This document shows positions 19,848 to 32,240 of a DNA stretch of 64,000 bases, piece by piece. Below the pieces are notes generated by a model. The model did no database searches, had not been told where the DNA came from, and saw only the letters and a list, made by a program, of their open reading frames with translations. The position numbers and the translations under genes were made by a program. Position 1 is the stretch's first letter; the number at the start of each line of letters is the position of its first letter. The DNA comes from Saussurea involucrata (lineage: Eukaryota; Streptophyta; Magnoliopsida; Asterales; Asteraceae): the NCBI GenBank assembly GCA_033807775.1, contig CM066326.1, positions 50,273,617 through 50,337,616 on the forward strand, given 5' to 3'.

Positions 19848-21790
19848 CGTTTTGCAATCTCAGTTGTTGAAGTATGTGGTTTGTAAGTTGGCGTTATTTT
19901 GACGGTTATCGGAATGGAATGCCGGGACAGAATTGGGTGATTGCCCAGTTGTGAGACCAAGCTTTGTGGTCATGTATGTTGTTAAGTATATTCTTGAAGG
20001 CAGAGTAAGTTTAAAGAAGATGATGAATAGATTAGTCAAGCTGTAGTATAGTAGATGAGATGAAAATTGTTCCTTATGCGTGAGGGAATGATCCTGGAAG
20101 GAAATCGTTGGAACTTTTGGTTATGTTTAAGGAATGACATGATGATGATTGTGGGTCGGAGTGGTAGTATGATCATTAGTGATTTGAAACGTCATGATAG
20201 AGGTATAAGCCTTTGGTTGGTTGATTAAAATTTTATAGATTTGTTAAGTAATGACGTTCATTTTTTATTAGAGGGTGTGTTACAAATCTTGGGGAAGTGT
20301 TTTTGGGATTAACACACTGAGTGTTAAAGAATTATTTAAGGTAAATCTAAGTAAGAGAGCCGGGATAACGGTATATATGCATCTGTCTGATTTTGTGATC
20401 ATGGTGGTTAATCGAAAGAATTGTGGAACCCGAGTTTCGGGGTGTTCCTGAGTTAATAGATCCGTTTGTAATAGGGAATCCAAGGGGGTGGATTATTAGA
20501 GTGAATAGGGGACGTTACTAAGAAACATACTTTGGGGTCATTGGAAGTTTAAAGAGGATGAGGGTTGTGTTAGTCAAAAGGTGGTGGGATAGATGTGAAA
20601 TCCTTAAAGAATGTGAATTGTTGTTTATGTGTGAAAGAAATGTCTGAGAAGGTAAAAGTTGGAGATTAAAGAATGTGTAGTGACGTCGAACACTGGTCTC
20701 GTTTCAAGACGGCTTGGTTGAATACCTTAAGATAAGATTTTGGTGCAACTGTTTGGTTATGAGAGTAATGAGAAAGCGATACCAGCATGTGGAAAGGTCG
20801 GGAGAGAGGGGCAAGTAATGCTCGGTGGGCAATGCTACACGCTAACGTGGGGAGGTGAAGATAGTATGTCGGAATAAGTGAGTAAGTTGGAAGTAGTAAG
20901 CCTGACGGTGATGTCGAAAGGTGCAGTGTTGTGTAGATTGTCATTGATAAGTGTGCGAATCGTTGGAAAGAGTATTGAGGAAGGGAATTGTGTATGATTT
21001 TGTACAGGAAAGAAGTGGATGAGACGACCGAAGGAATTAAGTTAGTGACGTTGTGAGAAATGTTTAAACGAATTGGTCGTGCGGTGATCAAACTAGTGAG
21101 AATAGTATGGTGTGACCATGGTTATTCCTCCCAGTTGGGTGAGGGTAACCGGAGTTATGTTTTATGACCGAACGAACGTGGTAATCAGCGAGGATTTGAT
21201 GTGTATCAGGATAAGCTTAATTCGAGTAGGTGAACACTTCAACGTTAGGTTTGAAGGTTCCTACCCTGGGTCACGTACAAGGATGGAGTGATGAAGTGGT
21301 GGAGATATGTATAATGGTTGGCGAACCGTGGTCTAGGTGGTCCGAGAAAGGGGAACGTTATCTGCATGGACGATTGTTGAGTGGTATAGGGTTGAGAGTT
21401 GTGATACGATGAAGGAACTCTGGGTTATGAGTTGTCGAGGTGTACAGGGTTGGTCAGGTGCCAAGCTGTCAAGTGGGTGTTTGTCTCTTGGTAAATGAAC
21501 CTCATGAGGTGGCGGAGGATTTAGCTAAGTTCCTTCTTAAAGGAGGTATAGATGCTTGAGAAGCCTTGGTTAATCTTCTGTTGTCAAGACCGATCGAGTA
21601 GGAACAGTAGCCTTCGAGTTAGAAGTACCGTAAGAACCGAAGGAAGTGCACACAAGGTTTCTTGTTTCGAATTTAATGAAGTGGCTGACTGAGTCAGAAA
21701 TAGTTTTACCTTGGGGGAAGTGACAAATTTGGTGTGGGCAAGATACCCGCATCTTTTCCCAATGAGGAATTCCGGGGATGGAATTCTTTT
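19848..21790 (+). other. LARD1 interior, right part
   Basis: It resumes the LARD1 interior after the copia insertion and aligns by eye with about 29380-30716 of LARD2. No intact frame is present. At 21732-21761 a decayed frame reads VWARYPHLFP, like the extreme C-terminus of Tekay integrase/chromodomain proteins (compare YPHLFT in the element at 41299). This suggests the interior is degenerate pol-derived DNA. Confidence 0.55.
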
Positions 21791-21803
21791 AAGGGGGGAG
21801 TGT
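21791..21803 (+). other. Polypurine tract of LARD1
   Basis: AAGGGGGGAGTGT precedes the 3' LTR start TGTAACAACCC. Both 5' LTRs of this family begin TGT(A/T)ACAACCC, which fixes the LTR start at 21804 rather than 21801. Confidence 0.85.
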
Positions 21804-23371
21804 TGTAACAACCCAAATTCTAGTGAGTTTTAGAGTTAGTGGTCAAAGTGGAATAAATGAAAGTTAACTTGAGGGACTTGATAGCAATTTTGTGAAATGT
21901 ATTTAAGGACACCAATCCCTAGGGCAGCCTCCAATTGCTGAAATCAGTAGTGTGATTGTGTGTGTGTGCTCTTGGTGGTGGCGGCTAAGGAAGAAGGAAG
22001 AAGAGAAAGAAAAGTTTGAAGAGAAATCAAGAGAAAGGAAGAATCAAGCTAAAATTTGCAAGGTAATGCATCCTAATTCGTTCTTCTGATTAGGATAAAG
22101 CTTCTCCTTCTTTTCGTTATGAATCCTTAGGACTGATGTTGATGATTACTTGAGTTTTCACCATTTTTCCTTGAAAATAGGTTTTATGGGTTTTGTCTTA
22201 ATGAATCGATTTTAAGAGATTAAAGTGGGATTAATTGGGTATTTGAGGTTGGTGGATGAACCCTTGAGGTTATCTAATCAAACTAATGGCTAAAATCGGG
22301 TTAGAAATCACTTTTAAGGAATTATTTTCGAACAGCAGTCGTATTCGGACACCTTCATTTCCTGATGATATGGTGGTTTCCGGATACGGATGCTGGTTTC
22401 CGGGTGAAGCTTTATGGTAGTTTCCGGGTGGGTGTTTTCCGGGTAGATATCCGGACAAGTTAGTATCCGGACAAGTAGATATCCGGACAAGTTGGTATCC
22501 GGACATTGTGTGCTGGACAGTAGGTTGATCCGTTTAATCTGATCCGAATCTAATGCCCTTAGGTGTTCGATTGGTTTAGCTGGGAAGAGTTTAAGAAGTG
22601 CGTTCTACGATAAGCAAAGGTGAGTTCTCTCACTCCTTTTTATGACGTACCATTTTTACTGAATATGGTTCCTTTATCGAGCATGAATTGATTTATGAAA
22701 AATTATGCATGCTTCCATGATTTACATGTTTACCCACAAACAAAAGATGTTTTATGTTTTCATGTATATGGTTTCAATGTATGTGTATGCTATGTGGAGT
22801 CGGTTGCATGGTGGGGACGGGGTACCTTGGGATCTCTGATCCCTTGGGCATATGGAGGTTAGTTTGTAGGTTGGAATTCGTTTTCTCCTACATGAAGGAA
22901 CGGGGAGTCCATTTGGATTCCGGCGTAGACGAGAGGGTGTCTGTTAGGCCCCAATCGGAGTAGCTTATGCAATTCCCTGAACCCCGTGTTTAACCTTGAA
23001 TGATGTTATGAGAAAGATGTGAAAGTATTTTCTTTACGAAATGATCTTTTTACTGTGATAAATGTTATGGAGGGAATTCACTAGACCTTTTGGTCTAACC
23101 CTCGCTTTTCAAAAACTAAACCATTTTCAGGTAAGCGCGTTATGGGTTCTTCTAGTAAGAACTAGGAGTGACTCAAGGAGGATTTGGAGACTAGAGCGAC
23201 TCCAGAGTTTTGGATTCTAATGACTATAGATGTAGCTCTCGGCTGTGGATTTTACACTTCCGCTGTCAAATTTTGTTTAGTATAGAAGAATTGATGTCTA
23301 TGGACAAGTTTAATTATGTAATCTGAATGCTTATTTCTGGTTGAATGCATGTTATGTTTTGGGACGTTACA
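21804..23371 (+). repeat. 3' LTR of LARD1
   Basis: It matches 2774-4298 and ends GGGACGTTACA. It keeps about 70 bp (near 22750) that are lost from the 5' LTR and has fewer CCGG repeat units. Confidence 0.88.
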
Positions 23372-24055
23372 ATGAATAACAAAGGTGAACGTTCATTCAC
23401 TATTCATGATGAATAATACAACATTCGGGATGTATAAAACACGAATTCATGAATCGTGTATTATTCACCTTGAATGTTGTACTATTCATCCTGAATGATA
23501 CATTCATGATGAATAATACATGAATGACCCGTGAAAGTGTAGATATGTGACGCACTCTCTTTTGTTCTCCGGTTCACAACTGAAACTCAATGGGTGTTGG
23601 GTTACGGTGATGAACAATGTCTTACGACGTTGAAGAAAGTGTTGAAAAATGTGATGTCGAGGTACGGACTCACGATGTCGAGGTGTGGTACACATTTGAA
23701 CTTACATTAATATTCATAATGAACATAGAACATATATAACACTTAATGTAAAACATGGTTAAAACAAAAAGAAAACTATATCGAGATGGATGTCATATCG
23801 AAGAGCACGAAGTTCTCATTTTTTTATGTAATTTGTTTGATTAAAATATTATTAATTTTTAAGATAATTTATTTTAAAATTTAAGGGGGTAAAAAAATTT
23901 AATTAAAAAAGAAAATAAAAGGTCAAATATTGTGGGTGTGGGATTGAAATTATCTTCCTTTTTTACCCCTAATCATCTTAATTAATAATTTCAATTAAAA
24001 ACTCTATTTAATATGAGTCATTGGATCAATAGAGATGGAAGGGACAAGATCCGTC

Positions 24056-24060
<5 letters not shown>
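23372..24060. mobile_element. Long-inverted-repeat element, right part
   Basis: It continues the element left at 2773: AATAACAAAGGTGAACG follows the ATGAA duplication on this side and also occurs in the left part near 2440. From about 23720 it is the inverse of about 2090-2340. Confidence 0.65.

Positions 24061-24105
<45 letters not shown>
24059..24105. repeat. (TA)n microsatellite
   Basis: More than twenty TA units lie at the outer edge of the long-inverted-repeat element. Confidence 0.95.
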
Positions 24106-24109
<4 letters not shown>

Positions 24110-24112
24110 GCT

Positions 24113-24800
24113 ATTTATCCCTTACATATACCAAACATTAATTACTTTCATATAGACAATAACAACATTCATTAATACAAGTTACAAAAATTCAAAATTA
24201 AAATAACCCATTGTTGAAAAAGTAGTACATGCCGACATGTAATCATGTAGTTCCCAACCGAAAGAACATGCTTTCCTCAAACAATCTTTGATGACTAGAA
24301 ATTTAGAATTTAAAAAATCAGATAATAGAAAGTAAAAATTCACAATTTAAAAGAATAGAAAATAGAAGTTTAGAATTAGAACAGAAAATAAGATATTAAA
24401 ATCAAAATATGTTATATAATTGATTAAATTTTAGTTAATAAATAATTTAAAAAATAAGTGGGAATGATACAGTATTATCACAGTATACAACTTTAAATAC
24501 CACATATCAACCAACTTTACATGATTGGTAATCAATTGGTACCGGTTAAATTGGTAGAGTTGGTATATGAATTCGTTGGCTTGTCTTGATAGAACATTGA
24601 CACCCTAATAATTAGTTCAAGATAAATCACTTTTTACACCAAAAGCTAGCGTTCTCCTTTTTATTTGGGGCAAAATTCAAATTTCATAATTTAATTTAGT
24701 TCTTATTTAATCTTAAAAGATTTATTTAGAAATTTGTTATTTTTCCAAGAAATTATTCCGATAACTTTACTTTTAATATTGAGGTCGTCCGTTTTTAATT
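24113..24800. other. Intergenic, no gene seen
   Basis: This is AT-rich DNA. The part at 24480-24570 resembles 130-185 at the start of the window (palindromic GGTACC context). Confidence 0.4.
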
Positions 24801-25345
24801 TTAAATGCAGTTACTTTTGACTTTGTAACAAGCTTGTCGAGCAAAAGATTACGGCATACTAAGAACAAATTACATAATAACAACAAAAACATCAAGGTTA
24901 GCTGACGAAGACTCATAATAACATCGTGTCTAACGTAATCAGGAAAGGACACTTGATACCATTGAATAGGAGTCATGACTCGGAAAACAACTCAACACCA
25001 GACTCGGTTTTCGGGTGCATGCAACACTAGTCTCCAAAGAAGGACATGGATCTTGGATGCTAGCTTGGCCTCCGAATGTAGGGACATCGAGATCGAGAAC
25101 AAGAATCATGGCACCAAGCCCAACTCGAGTTGTGAACAAAAGAATCATTGTAGTTCTGTAGATGATGATGGTGATCCCAAAAGTTAAGTGTATATACGAG
25201 GGTGCGGTAACACTTCTTACACGAGTCGAGTTTGCCTGGTTGAGTTGACTAAGCAAGGTGAGTGAACGATAATATCAATTTATGAATACCATTGTAATTA
25301 GGTATCATTTAGACGGTAAAACTTTTGTTGTTCATTTATCTATAC
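24800..25345 (+). pseudogene. SDP1-like lipase, decayed 3' fragment
   Basis: It aligns with the last exon and 3' flank of the intact gene at 55365-58764. One frame still reads SEC.DIEI.N.NHGT...SSCE, where the intact gene has SECGDTEIDNENRGTE. GACTCGGAAAACAACTC and GTGCATGCAAC also have clear partners in the last exon. Similarity continues past the stop into 3' flank (ACTTTTGTTGTTCATTTAT). Other reading frames are broken by stops and small indels. The copy is on the plus strand, opposite to the intact gene, and resumes at 37450 after LARD2. The left boundary is uncertain. No promoter or catalytic domain is present, so it is non-functional as a lipase. Confidence 0.75.
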
Positions 25346-25435
25346 TGTAACAACCCGAATTCTAGTAGGTTGAAAGTTTAGTGTCTAGAATGAAAAGAAT
25401 GAAAGTTTGGCTAAGTGACTTTTATGCAATTTGTG

Positions 25436-25437
<2 letters not shown>

Positions 25438-25484
<47 letters not shown>
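25438..25484. repeat. (TA)n microsatellite in LTR
   Basis: More than twenty TA units are present here against about ten at the same place in the 3' LTR (30822-30841). Confidence 0.95.
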
Positions 25485-25487
<3 letters not shown>

Positions 25488-26821
25488 ACCAAATCCCTAG
25501 GGTTGTCACTGTATTGAGTATTCTGTTTCATTGGCGGCTGAGGGGTGAAAGAGAAGAATTGTGAAAGAAAGCTTGGCATCGATTCATTGTGTGGAGGAGC
25601 TCTGAAACTGGTAAGTAATATTCTTCTCTCATGATTCCTTCTGCCTTATGAGTCCTCTGATAGATCATATTATTGTTTAAATTCCATGTTTAAGCTGGGA
25701 ACGTCATTTAAGGGGGTATGGGTTTAAACCCTAAAATTGAATGGTTAAAGGATTAGATTTAGCTCTGTATGTGAATTAATAAGGATGGGAGAAACCCTGG
25801 TAGTCGTGAAGAAAAAAGGAGTAATAGAGAAATCTCATAGTGTAAATTTTAAAGTGAGGTAATCGAGTTCTGCCGTAATCGCTAATTATCGGAACCGGTA
25901 TGTACCGGAACCGGTCATTTGTGGAAGTCGAGATATCGAGACTAGGAGGTTCCGGAACTTGGCTACCCAAATCGTAATACTGGAAGTGTGGTACCGGAAG
26001 TGTGGTACCGGAAGTTGTGGTACCGGAACCCCGATTTGGGTGTTGAGCCGATTTGGGTGTTGGGCCGGATGATTGTTGGGCCGAGAGATTTCTTAAGTCC
26101 TTTTTGGACTTAGAGTTAAATTTGGGCTTAGTTTATTATAAGGTCTATAACTATATAATAAGGGCCTAGTATGTAATTGATAGTCCTAATTATTTATTTA
26201 AGGTCGGATTGAGGGGAGGCCTAAGAGCATAAGTCGGTAGACACTGATTTAAATTGTACGTTATGCTATAGGTATAAGGGCGAGTCGGGACGAAGCACGT
26301 GAGTAGGAAAGTAACTGCAATCAGGTGAGTTCCCTAAACCCTTTTTACGGCTTAAAGTGTTAAATGTTTTTCTTTAACTGATTATGGTTATTAACGAGCA
26401 TGAAATGTTTACAAACTGATGTGCATGTCTCTCACGATTGTACTCATTTATTTCTAAAAGGATGTTGATATGATGAAATGAAAAGCATGATTTGTAGAGA
26501 TTCTAATTTACATGTTTTTATGAAACGTATGTGCATGCTATGTGGTGTCGGTCTGCACTGTGGGATCAGAGAGCCTCGGGATCCGAGGATCCCTTGGACA
26601 GTTATGACAGACCGGTAGGTTGGAATTCGTTTCCCTCCTATTCGGGGTAGAGGGGAGTCTGCTTGGGCCCCGATACGAGGCGAGAGGGGAGTCTGCTGGG
26701 GGCCCCGATCGCGGAATGTTTATGTGATCCATTACACGGTGCAGTACCATGTTTGATGATATGTGAAGATTTACGATGAATTTTTATAAATGATTTCATA
26801 TTGTTTATACATGTTGTTTTC

Positions 26822-26890
26822 GGAGGGAATTCACTAGACCTTTTGGTCTAACCCTCGCTTTTCAAAAACTAAACCATTTTCAGGTAAGTG
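26822..26890 (+). promoter_or_regulatory. Conserved LTR block: AGACC/GGTCT hairpin plus splice donor
   Basis: The block contains the inverted repeat AGACCTTTTGGTCT and ends TTTTCAGGTAAG, a consensus splice donor. Nearly the same 65 bp occurs at 4002-4062, 23067-23135 and 32160-32227, although the rest of the LTR differs between LARD1 and LARD2. Confidence 0.6.
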
Positions 26891-27126
26891 TTATGCGGGT
26901 TCTTCTAGTAAGAACTAGGAGATAGCACAAGGAGGAAATTAGAGCTTAGAGCGGCTCCAGAATTTTGATTATTACCTATAGATAGAGCTCTCGGCTGTGG
27001 ACTAGAGACTTCCGCTGTCAAAATTTTGTTTAGCATAGACTAATGAAGTATTAAAGACAAGTTTATTTATGTAATTCGAATGCTTATTCTTGATTAATGC
27101 ATGTTATGTTTTTGGGATGTTACAAA

Positions 27127-27139
27127 TGGTATCAGAGCC
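27127..27139 (+). promoter_or_regulatory. Primer binding site of LARD2
   Basis: TGGTATCAGAGCC lies two bases after the LTR end and matches initiator tRNA-Met. Confidence 0.9.
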
Positions 27140-27416
27140 TTAGTTTAAGGGATTTAGGTGACCAGTCGGGCCTAAACTTAAACTGTAAGATGAGGAACAC
27201 AGCCAAGACATAGGATTGCCACTAGGAACGATCACTATGAATGTGCTTAGGAAAAAGGTGCCAAGGACAAACGTGTAAGGTAAGTTTGGGATTACACTTG
27301 GCCAGTATAATTACGAACTTACAGGTACACGTGCGTGCTTACAATACCTTACTTATAGCAAATTTGTTGTGTCATGTCTAGCAAGGATTAATTATCGGTT
27401 TCTTTCAGTTAGCGCT

Positions 27417-27776
27417 ATGGCTGGGAAAACATTGAGGAATAGGTTAGCAAGATCCCTAAGGGATAGATCGAGCTCCATTGTTTGGGAAGTGTCGTGTAAG
27501 ATCATATATGATGTGATGTATGTATACACCGAAGAGAGGAAATGTTGTATAGGATGTTATGAGTCGTTTAGAGGTAGCTCTTCGTGGATTCGAAGAGGAT
27601 GGATGTTGAGTTTGAGTAAGACTCATGTTTCAGGAGAGTCCCAGTTCAAGAGATTACGAAGTAGATCAGTTCGGATGATAAGGAAGGACAGTGTCGAAAT
27701 CGTGAAGTGTCAATGGAGCCCTGACTTCTTAGTCGAGCTTTTCAATGGCAAGATAAATGAAATAAGATACCTATAG
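27417..27776 (+). CDS. Short LARD2 leader ORF, unknown function
   Basis: This is a 119-codon frame starting MAGKTLRNRLARSLRDR. It follows a good splice acceptor (CGGTTTCTTTCAG, AG at 27407-27408). The first 25 or so residues are shared with LARD1 (ATG 4592), where the frame is then broken. The protein is basic, with several Cys and Arg-rich stretches, and I recognise no domain. It could be the remnant of a gag start. The upstream extension to an ATG at 27369 crosses the acceptor and is not favoured. Confidence 0.35.
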   Translation: MAGKTLRNRLARSLRDRSSSIVWEVSCKIIYDVMYVYTEERKCCIGCYESFRGSSSWIRRGWMLSLSKTHVSGESQFKRLRSRSVRMIRKDSVEIVKCQWSPDFLVELFNGKINEIRYL

Positions 27777-30716
27777 TGAATTGAAAGCATGTAGAAGTAG
27801 AAAGTGAGATAGTTGATCAAGACGAAAATAGTATGAAATGGTTGAGTAAGTGAGATGTGGAACGCATGTTCAGCAAGTTATTGCATGACCGAGAGAGCGA
27901 CCATTGGTCGAAGGAATAATGTCAAGGATAAGTTGCGTGAGTAAAGCGGTTGACCCTGTTAGGGTGAGTGCCCTTCAATTACAAATAGAGTTTCATGCAT
28001 AGCTTTCCTAAATGTAACATGAAAATTTTCACGATTTAAGTTAAATGTGTAAATATCAATTTTGATCGAAAAGGAGTCAGAATGTGCAAGCGTATGTTTA
28101 AAGAAAAGGTGATTTCATTCACATTGCACCATGAAATTTTGAGCATAACGATTTGCAAAGTATTTCACACTTTTCATGATAAGTTAAATTGTTACAAAAA
28201 GATCGGGAAAACGTTTGCCAGCAAAACTTTTACAATCAAAATGAGTTTTAACCTTTTGATATCATGTAAAAGGGTGTAAGAACCGACTGATTTACTTGGT
28301 GTCGGTAATTTCTTTCGGAATTGGGTCGTATGAAAGGATTTTCATTCAACGTATTACTGTCGTATTAACATCGTTCGGAATTGAGTAAGATCAAGGTTCA
28401 CGGAAAGATGCATGCAAACGATTCTCGAATCGTTGTGCAGGGCGTTGAAGTCATAAGAACGATGGGGTCTTGTGTACTCAAGTGTTTTCTAAACGTTGTT
28501 TACATAAAATGATGAAATGTGCGAAATGATTTAGTTACTATATTGTCATGCATGAAGGCTATGAACCCACTAGGTCGTAGAGTATTACATTCTAAGCTAA
28601 GGAAGGACTCCGATAGCGGAGAGGTGTTGGACAAGTCAAGGGAGAACGTATGTAGTTTTGGTATATGTGTTCAAGAGGAGAGTTGGACATGGAAGAGTCG
28701 GGAATGGATTATAGTGTCGGGTGTATAAGGGTATGTACCCTTGCTCGGTGACTGGGAATACAGTTGCCGAGGGGCGATGATGTCCGGGAGGAAGGACTAG
28801 GAGGCATCAAGGTATTGGTTTTAGCAACTCATTAAGAGTAGTGTGGAGAGGTAGAAATGAAATGTCCACAGCATGGGATACGAGTCTTAAGAGGACCTTG
28901 TAGCTCTGCGTTACATGAGTAAGTTTAAAATGAGGACGACGGGATGTGAAATTGAATATGATATGTTGGAAGGATTAGGTTCTGTAAGGAACCCATGTTG
29001 AAGAATAGGTTAAGGAAGTAGTTATAGTTCGACTATTGATGTTGAAGTCAACAGCTGGGGAAGATGGTTGAGGCTGAAGACTTGAACCAGAAGAGTGAAA
29101 GTTGGTAGACCATCTTGTAAGGGTTCGGATCGTAAAGAGTTAGCAAGAACGTTGGTGCTTGAGCTAAATGGGGGATTTGTGAGTTGATGATCTAGAGTTG
29201 GTAAAGGACACAGTAACGAGATAAACTCGATTTTTATGCAGTGTGATGTTATGGGGCAAAGAGTGTACGGATGTGTAGTGACAGTAGTTGTCAAGCTAAA
29301 GGAGCCAGCTAGTGTCGTAGTGATTTGATGTTAGGGGGAGGGGAAGCATCAGATAGAAGCCTTCTTGGGGGTTTCGGATGAGGGGTACAATTTGTTAACC
29401 AGGTTGTTGGAGCACGTAGGGTGTAAGATGACGTTGTGATATGATTATGTTCGGGATAGAATGACGGAGTGGTGGTGGATAGTTACCCAAATAAGAAACC
29501 AATTGTTTTGAGGTTTGAGTCGCTAAGTAAGTGTATTTTGAAATCAGTGGGAGTTTAAAGAAGACGATAGCTGAGTTAGTCGAAAATGTATGATAGTAGA
29601 TGCTAAGTCTTTGCAGAATGTGAAATGTTTCTTATGTGTGGAGGAGTGATCCTAGAAGGAAGTAGTGGAGATGTGGCTATATGGTAAGGAGAAAGTATCT
29701 TCAGCGTGTAGAATGTTAGAAGAGAGGGACAAGTAAGGTTAGGTGAGCGGTACTCCACGCTAACGTGGGCAGGTGAAGACCGTACGTCGGAATAAGTGAG
29801 TATGATGGAAGTATTAAGCTTGACAGTAACACCGAGAGGTGGAGTAGTGTGTGTACATCACCAACGATAAGTGTGCGAACTTTTGAAAAGAGTATTGAGG
29901 AAGGGAATTGTGTATGATTTTGTGCAGGAAGAGAGTGGATAAGACAACTGAATGAGCTAAGTTAGTGACTTTGTGATAATGTTTAAACAAATTGGTCGTG
30001 CGGTGATTAAGCTAGCGAGATTAGCATGGTGTGACCATGGTTACTCCTTCCAGTTGAGTGAGGATAACCGGAGTTATGTTTTATAGACTGAACGAACGTG
30101 GCAATCAGCGAGAAATGGTTGTGTTTCAGGATAAGTTTAATTTGAGTAGGTGAACACTTCAACGATGGGTTTGGAGGTTCCTACCCTTGGTTACGTATAA
30201 GTATGGAGTGATGAAGTGGTAAGGATATGAGAGAGGGTTGACGAGCTGTGGTCGAGGTAGTCCAAGAAAGGGAAATGTTATCTGCCTAGACGATTGTTGG
30301 ATTGGGAGAAGTGATCTAGGATAGCTTGTATTTCGATGAAGGAACTCGGGGTTGCGAGTTGTCGGGACGTACAGGGTTAGCCTTGTGCCAAGACGTCAAG
30401 TGAGTGATTGGTTATTGGTAAAAGAATCTCGTGTTGTGGCGGGGGATTCAGCCAAGTTCCTTCTTAAAGGAAGTATAGATGCATGAGAAGCCGTCTTTAA
30501 TCTGCTATTGTCATGAATGATCGAGTAGGAACAGTAGCCTATGAGTTGCAGTTACGGTAAGAGCTGAAGAGAATGCAACCAATGTTCCATGTTTCGAGTT
30601 TAATGGGGGGGTTGACTGAGTTAGAATGTGGCTTTACCTTGGGGAAATGTCAGTTTTGGTGTGGGCAAGATACCCGCATCTTTTCCCAATGAGGAATTCC
30701 GGGGACGGAATTCTCT
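27777..30716 (+). other. LARD2 interior without intact genes
   Basis: It aligns with LARD1 (4930-6767 and 19848-21790) with deletions. Short frames (for example 28082-28279) are not conserved. A YPHLFP-like decayed tail is at 30659-30688, just before the polypurine tract. Confidence 0.55.
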
Positions 30717-30730
30717 AAAGGGGGGAGTGT
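30717..30730 (+). other. Polypurine tract of LARD2
   Basis: AAAGGGGGGAGTGT lies directly before the 3' LTR start TGTAACAACCC. Confidence 0.85.
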
Positions 30731-32240
30731 TGTAACAACCCGAATTCTAATAGGTTGAAAGTTTAGTGTCTAGAATGAAAAGAATGAAAGTTTGGCTAAG
30801 GGACTTTTATGTAATTTGTGAAATATATATATATATATATAGGGACCAAATCCCTAGGGTTGTCACTGTATTGAGTATTCTGTTTCATTGGCGGCTGAGG
30901 GGTGAAAGAGAAGAACCGTGAAAGAAAGCTTGGCATTGATTCATTGTGTGGAGGAGCTCTGAAATTGGTAAGTAATATTCTTCTCTCATGATTCCTTCTG
31001 CCTTATGAGTCCTCTGATGGATCATATTATTGTTTAAATTCCATGTTTAAGCTGGGAACGTCATTTAAGGGGGTATGGGTTTAAACCCTAAAATTGAATG
31101 GTTAAAGGATTAAATTTAGCTCTGTGTGTGAATTAATAAGGATGGGAGAAACCCTGGTAGTCTTGAAATAAAAAGGAGTAATAGAGAAATCTCATAGTGT
31201 AAATTTTAAAGTGAGGTAATCGAGTTCTGCCGTAATCACTAATTACCGGAACCGGTATGTACCGGAACCGGTCATTTGCGGAAGTCGAGATACCGGGACT
31301 AGGAGGTTCCGGAACTTGGCTACCCAAATCGTTATACTAGAAGTGTGGTACCGGAAGTGTGGTACCGGAAGTTGTGGTACCGGAACCCCGATTTGGGTGT
31401 TGGGCCGGATGATTGTTGGGCTGAGAGATTTCTTAAGTCCTTTTTGGACTTAGAGTTAAATTTGGGCTTAGTTTATTATAAGGTCTATAACTATATAATA
31501 AGGGCCTAGTATGTAATTGATAGTCCTAATTATTTATTTAAGGTCGGATTGAGGGAAGGCCTAAGAGCATAAGTCGGTAGACACTGATTTAAATTGTACG
31601 TTATGCTTTAGGTATAAGGGCGAGTCGGGACGAAGCACGTGAGTAGGAAAGTAACTGCAATCAGGTGAGTTCCCTAAACCCTTTTTACGGCTTAAAGTGT
31701 TAAATGTTTTTCTTTAACTGATTATGGTTATTAACGAGCATGAAATGTTTACAAACTGATGTGCATGTCTCTCACGATTGTACTCATTTATTTCTAAAAG
31801 GATGTTGATATGATGAAATGAAAAGCATGATTTGTAGAGATTCTAATTTACATGTTTTTATGAAACGTATGTGCATGCTATGTGGTGTCGGTCTGCATTG
31901 TGGGATCAGAGAGCCTCGGGATCCGAGGATCCCTTGGACAGGTATGACAGACCGGTAGGTTGGAATTCATTTCCCTCCTATTCGGGTAGAGGGGAGTCTG
32001 CTTGGGCCCCGATACGAGGCGAGAGGGGAGTCTGCTGGGGGCCCCGATCGCAGAATGTTTATGTGATCCATTACACGGTGCAGTACCATGTTTGATGATA
32101 TGTGAAGATTTACGATGAATTTTTATAAATGATTTCATATTGTTTATACATGTTGTTTTCGGAGGGAATTCACTAGACCTTTTGGTCTAACCCTCGCTTT
32201 TCAAAAACTAAACCATTTTCAGGTAAGCGTTCTGCGGGTT
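30731..32240 (+). repeat. 3' LTR of LARD2, first part
   Basis: It matches 25346-26901, interrupted after GCGGGTT by the insertion at 32241. It resumes at 37222. Confidence 0.87.

Larger units (their letters stand above)
2774..23371 (+). mobile_element. LARD1: non-autonomous Ty3/gypsy LTR retrotransposon, split by a copia element
   Basis: The element starts TGTTACAACCC, ends GGGACGTTACA, and is bounded by a perfect 5-bp duplication ATGAA (2769-2773 and 23372-23376). It has LTRs of about 1.5 kb, a tRNA-Met-type primer site and a polypurine tract. Without the inserted copia element it is about 7.5 kb. Its interior holds no recognisable gag, protease, RT or integrase, which fits a large retrotransposon derivative (LARD). 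A decayed tail just before the polypurine tract reads like the last residues of a chromovirus integrase, so a Tekay/Del-type parent is inferred. Confidence 0.85.
25346..27124 (+). repeat. 5' LTR of LARD2
   Basis: It pairs with 30731-32240 plus 37227-37449. It contains a long TA run (25438-25484, much shorter in the 3' LTR), GGTACCGGAAGTGT-type repeats (25975-26030), and donor-like sites at 25611, 26325 and 26884. Confidence 0.87.

Noticed and set aside
21801..21803. Taking TGTTGTAACAACCC at 21801 as the 3' LTR start
   Set aside because: Both 5' LTRs begin TGT(A/T)ACAACCC next to their target duplications, so the extra TGT belongs to the polypurine-tract side.
24939..25256. 105-residue minus-strand frame
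   Set aside because: The homology to SDP1 is on the plus strand. This frame is its shadow.
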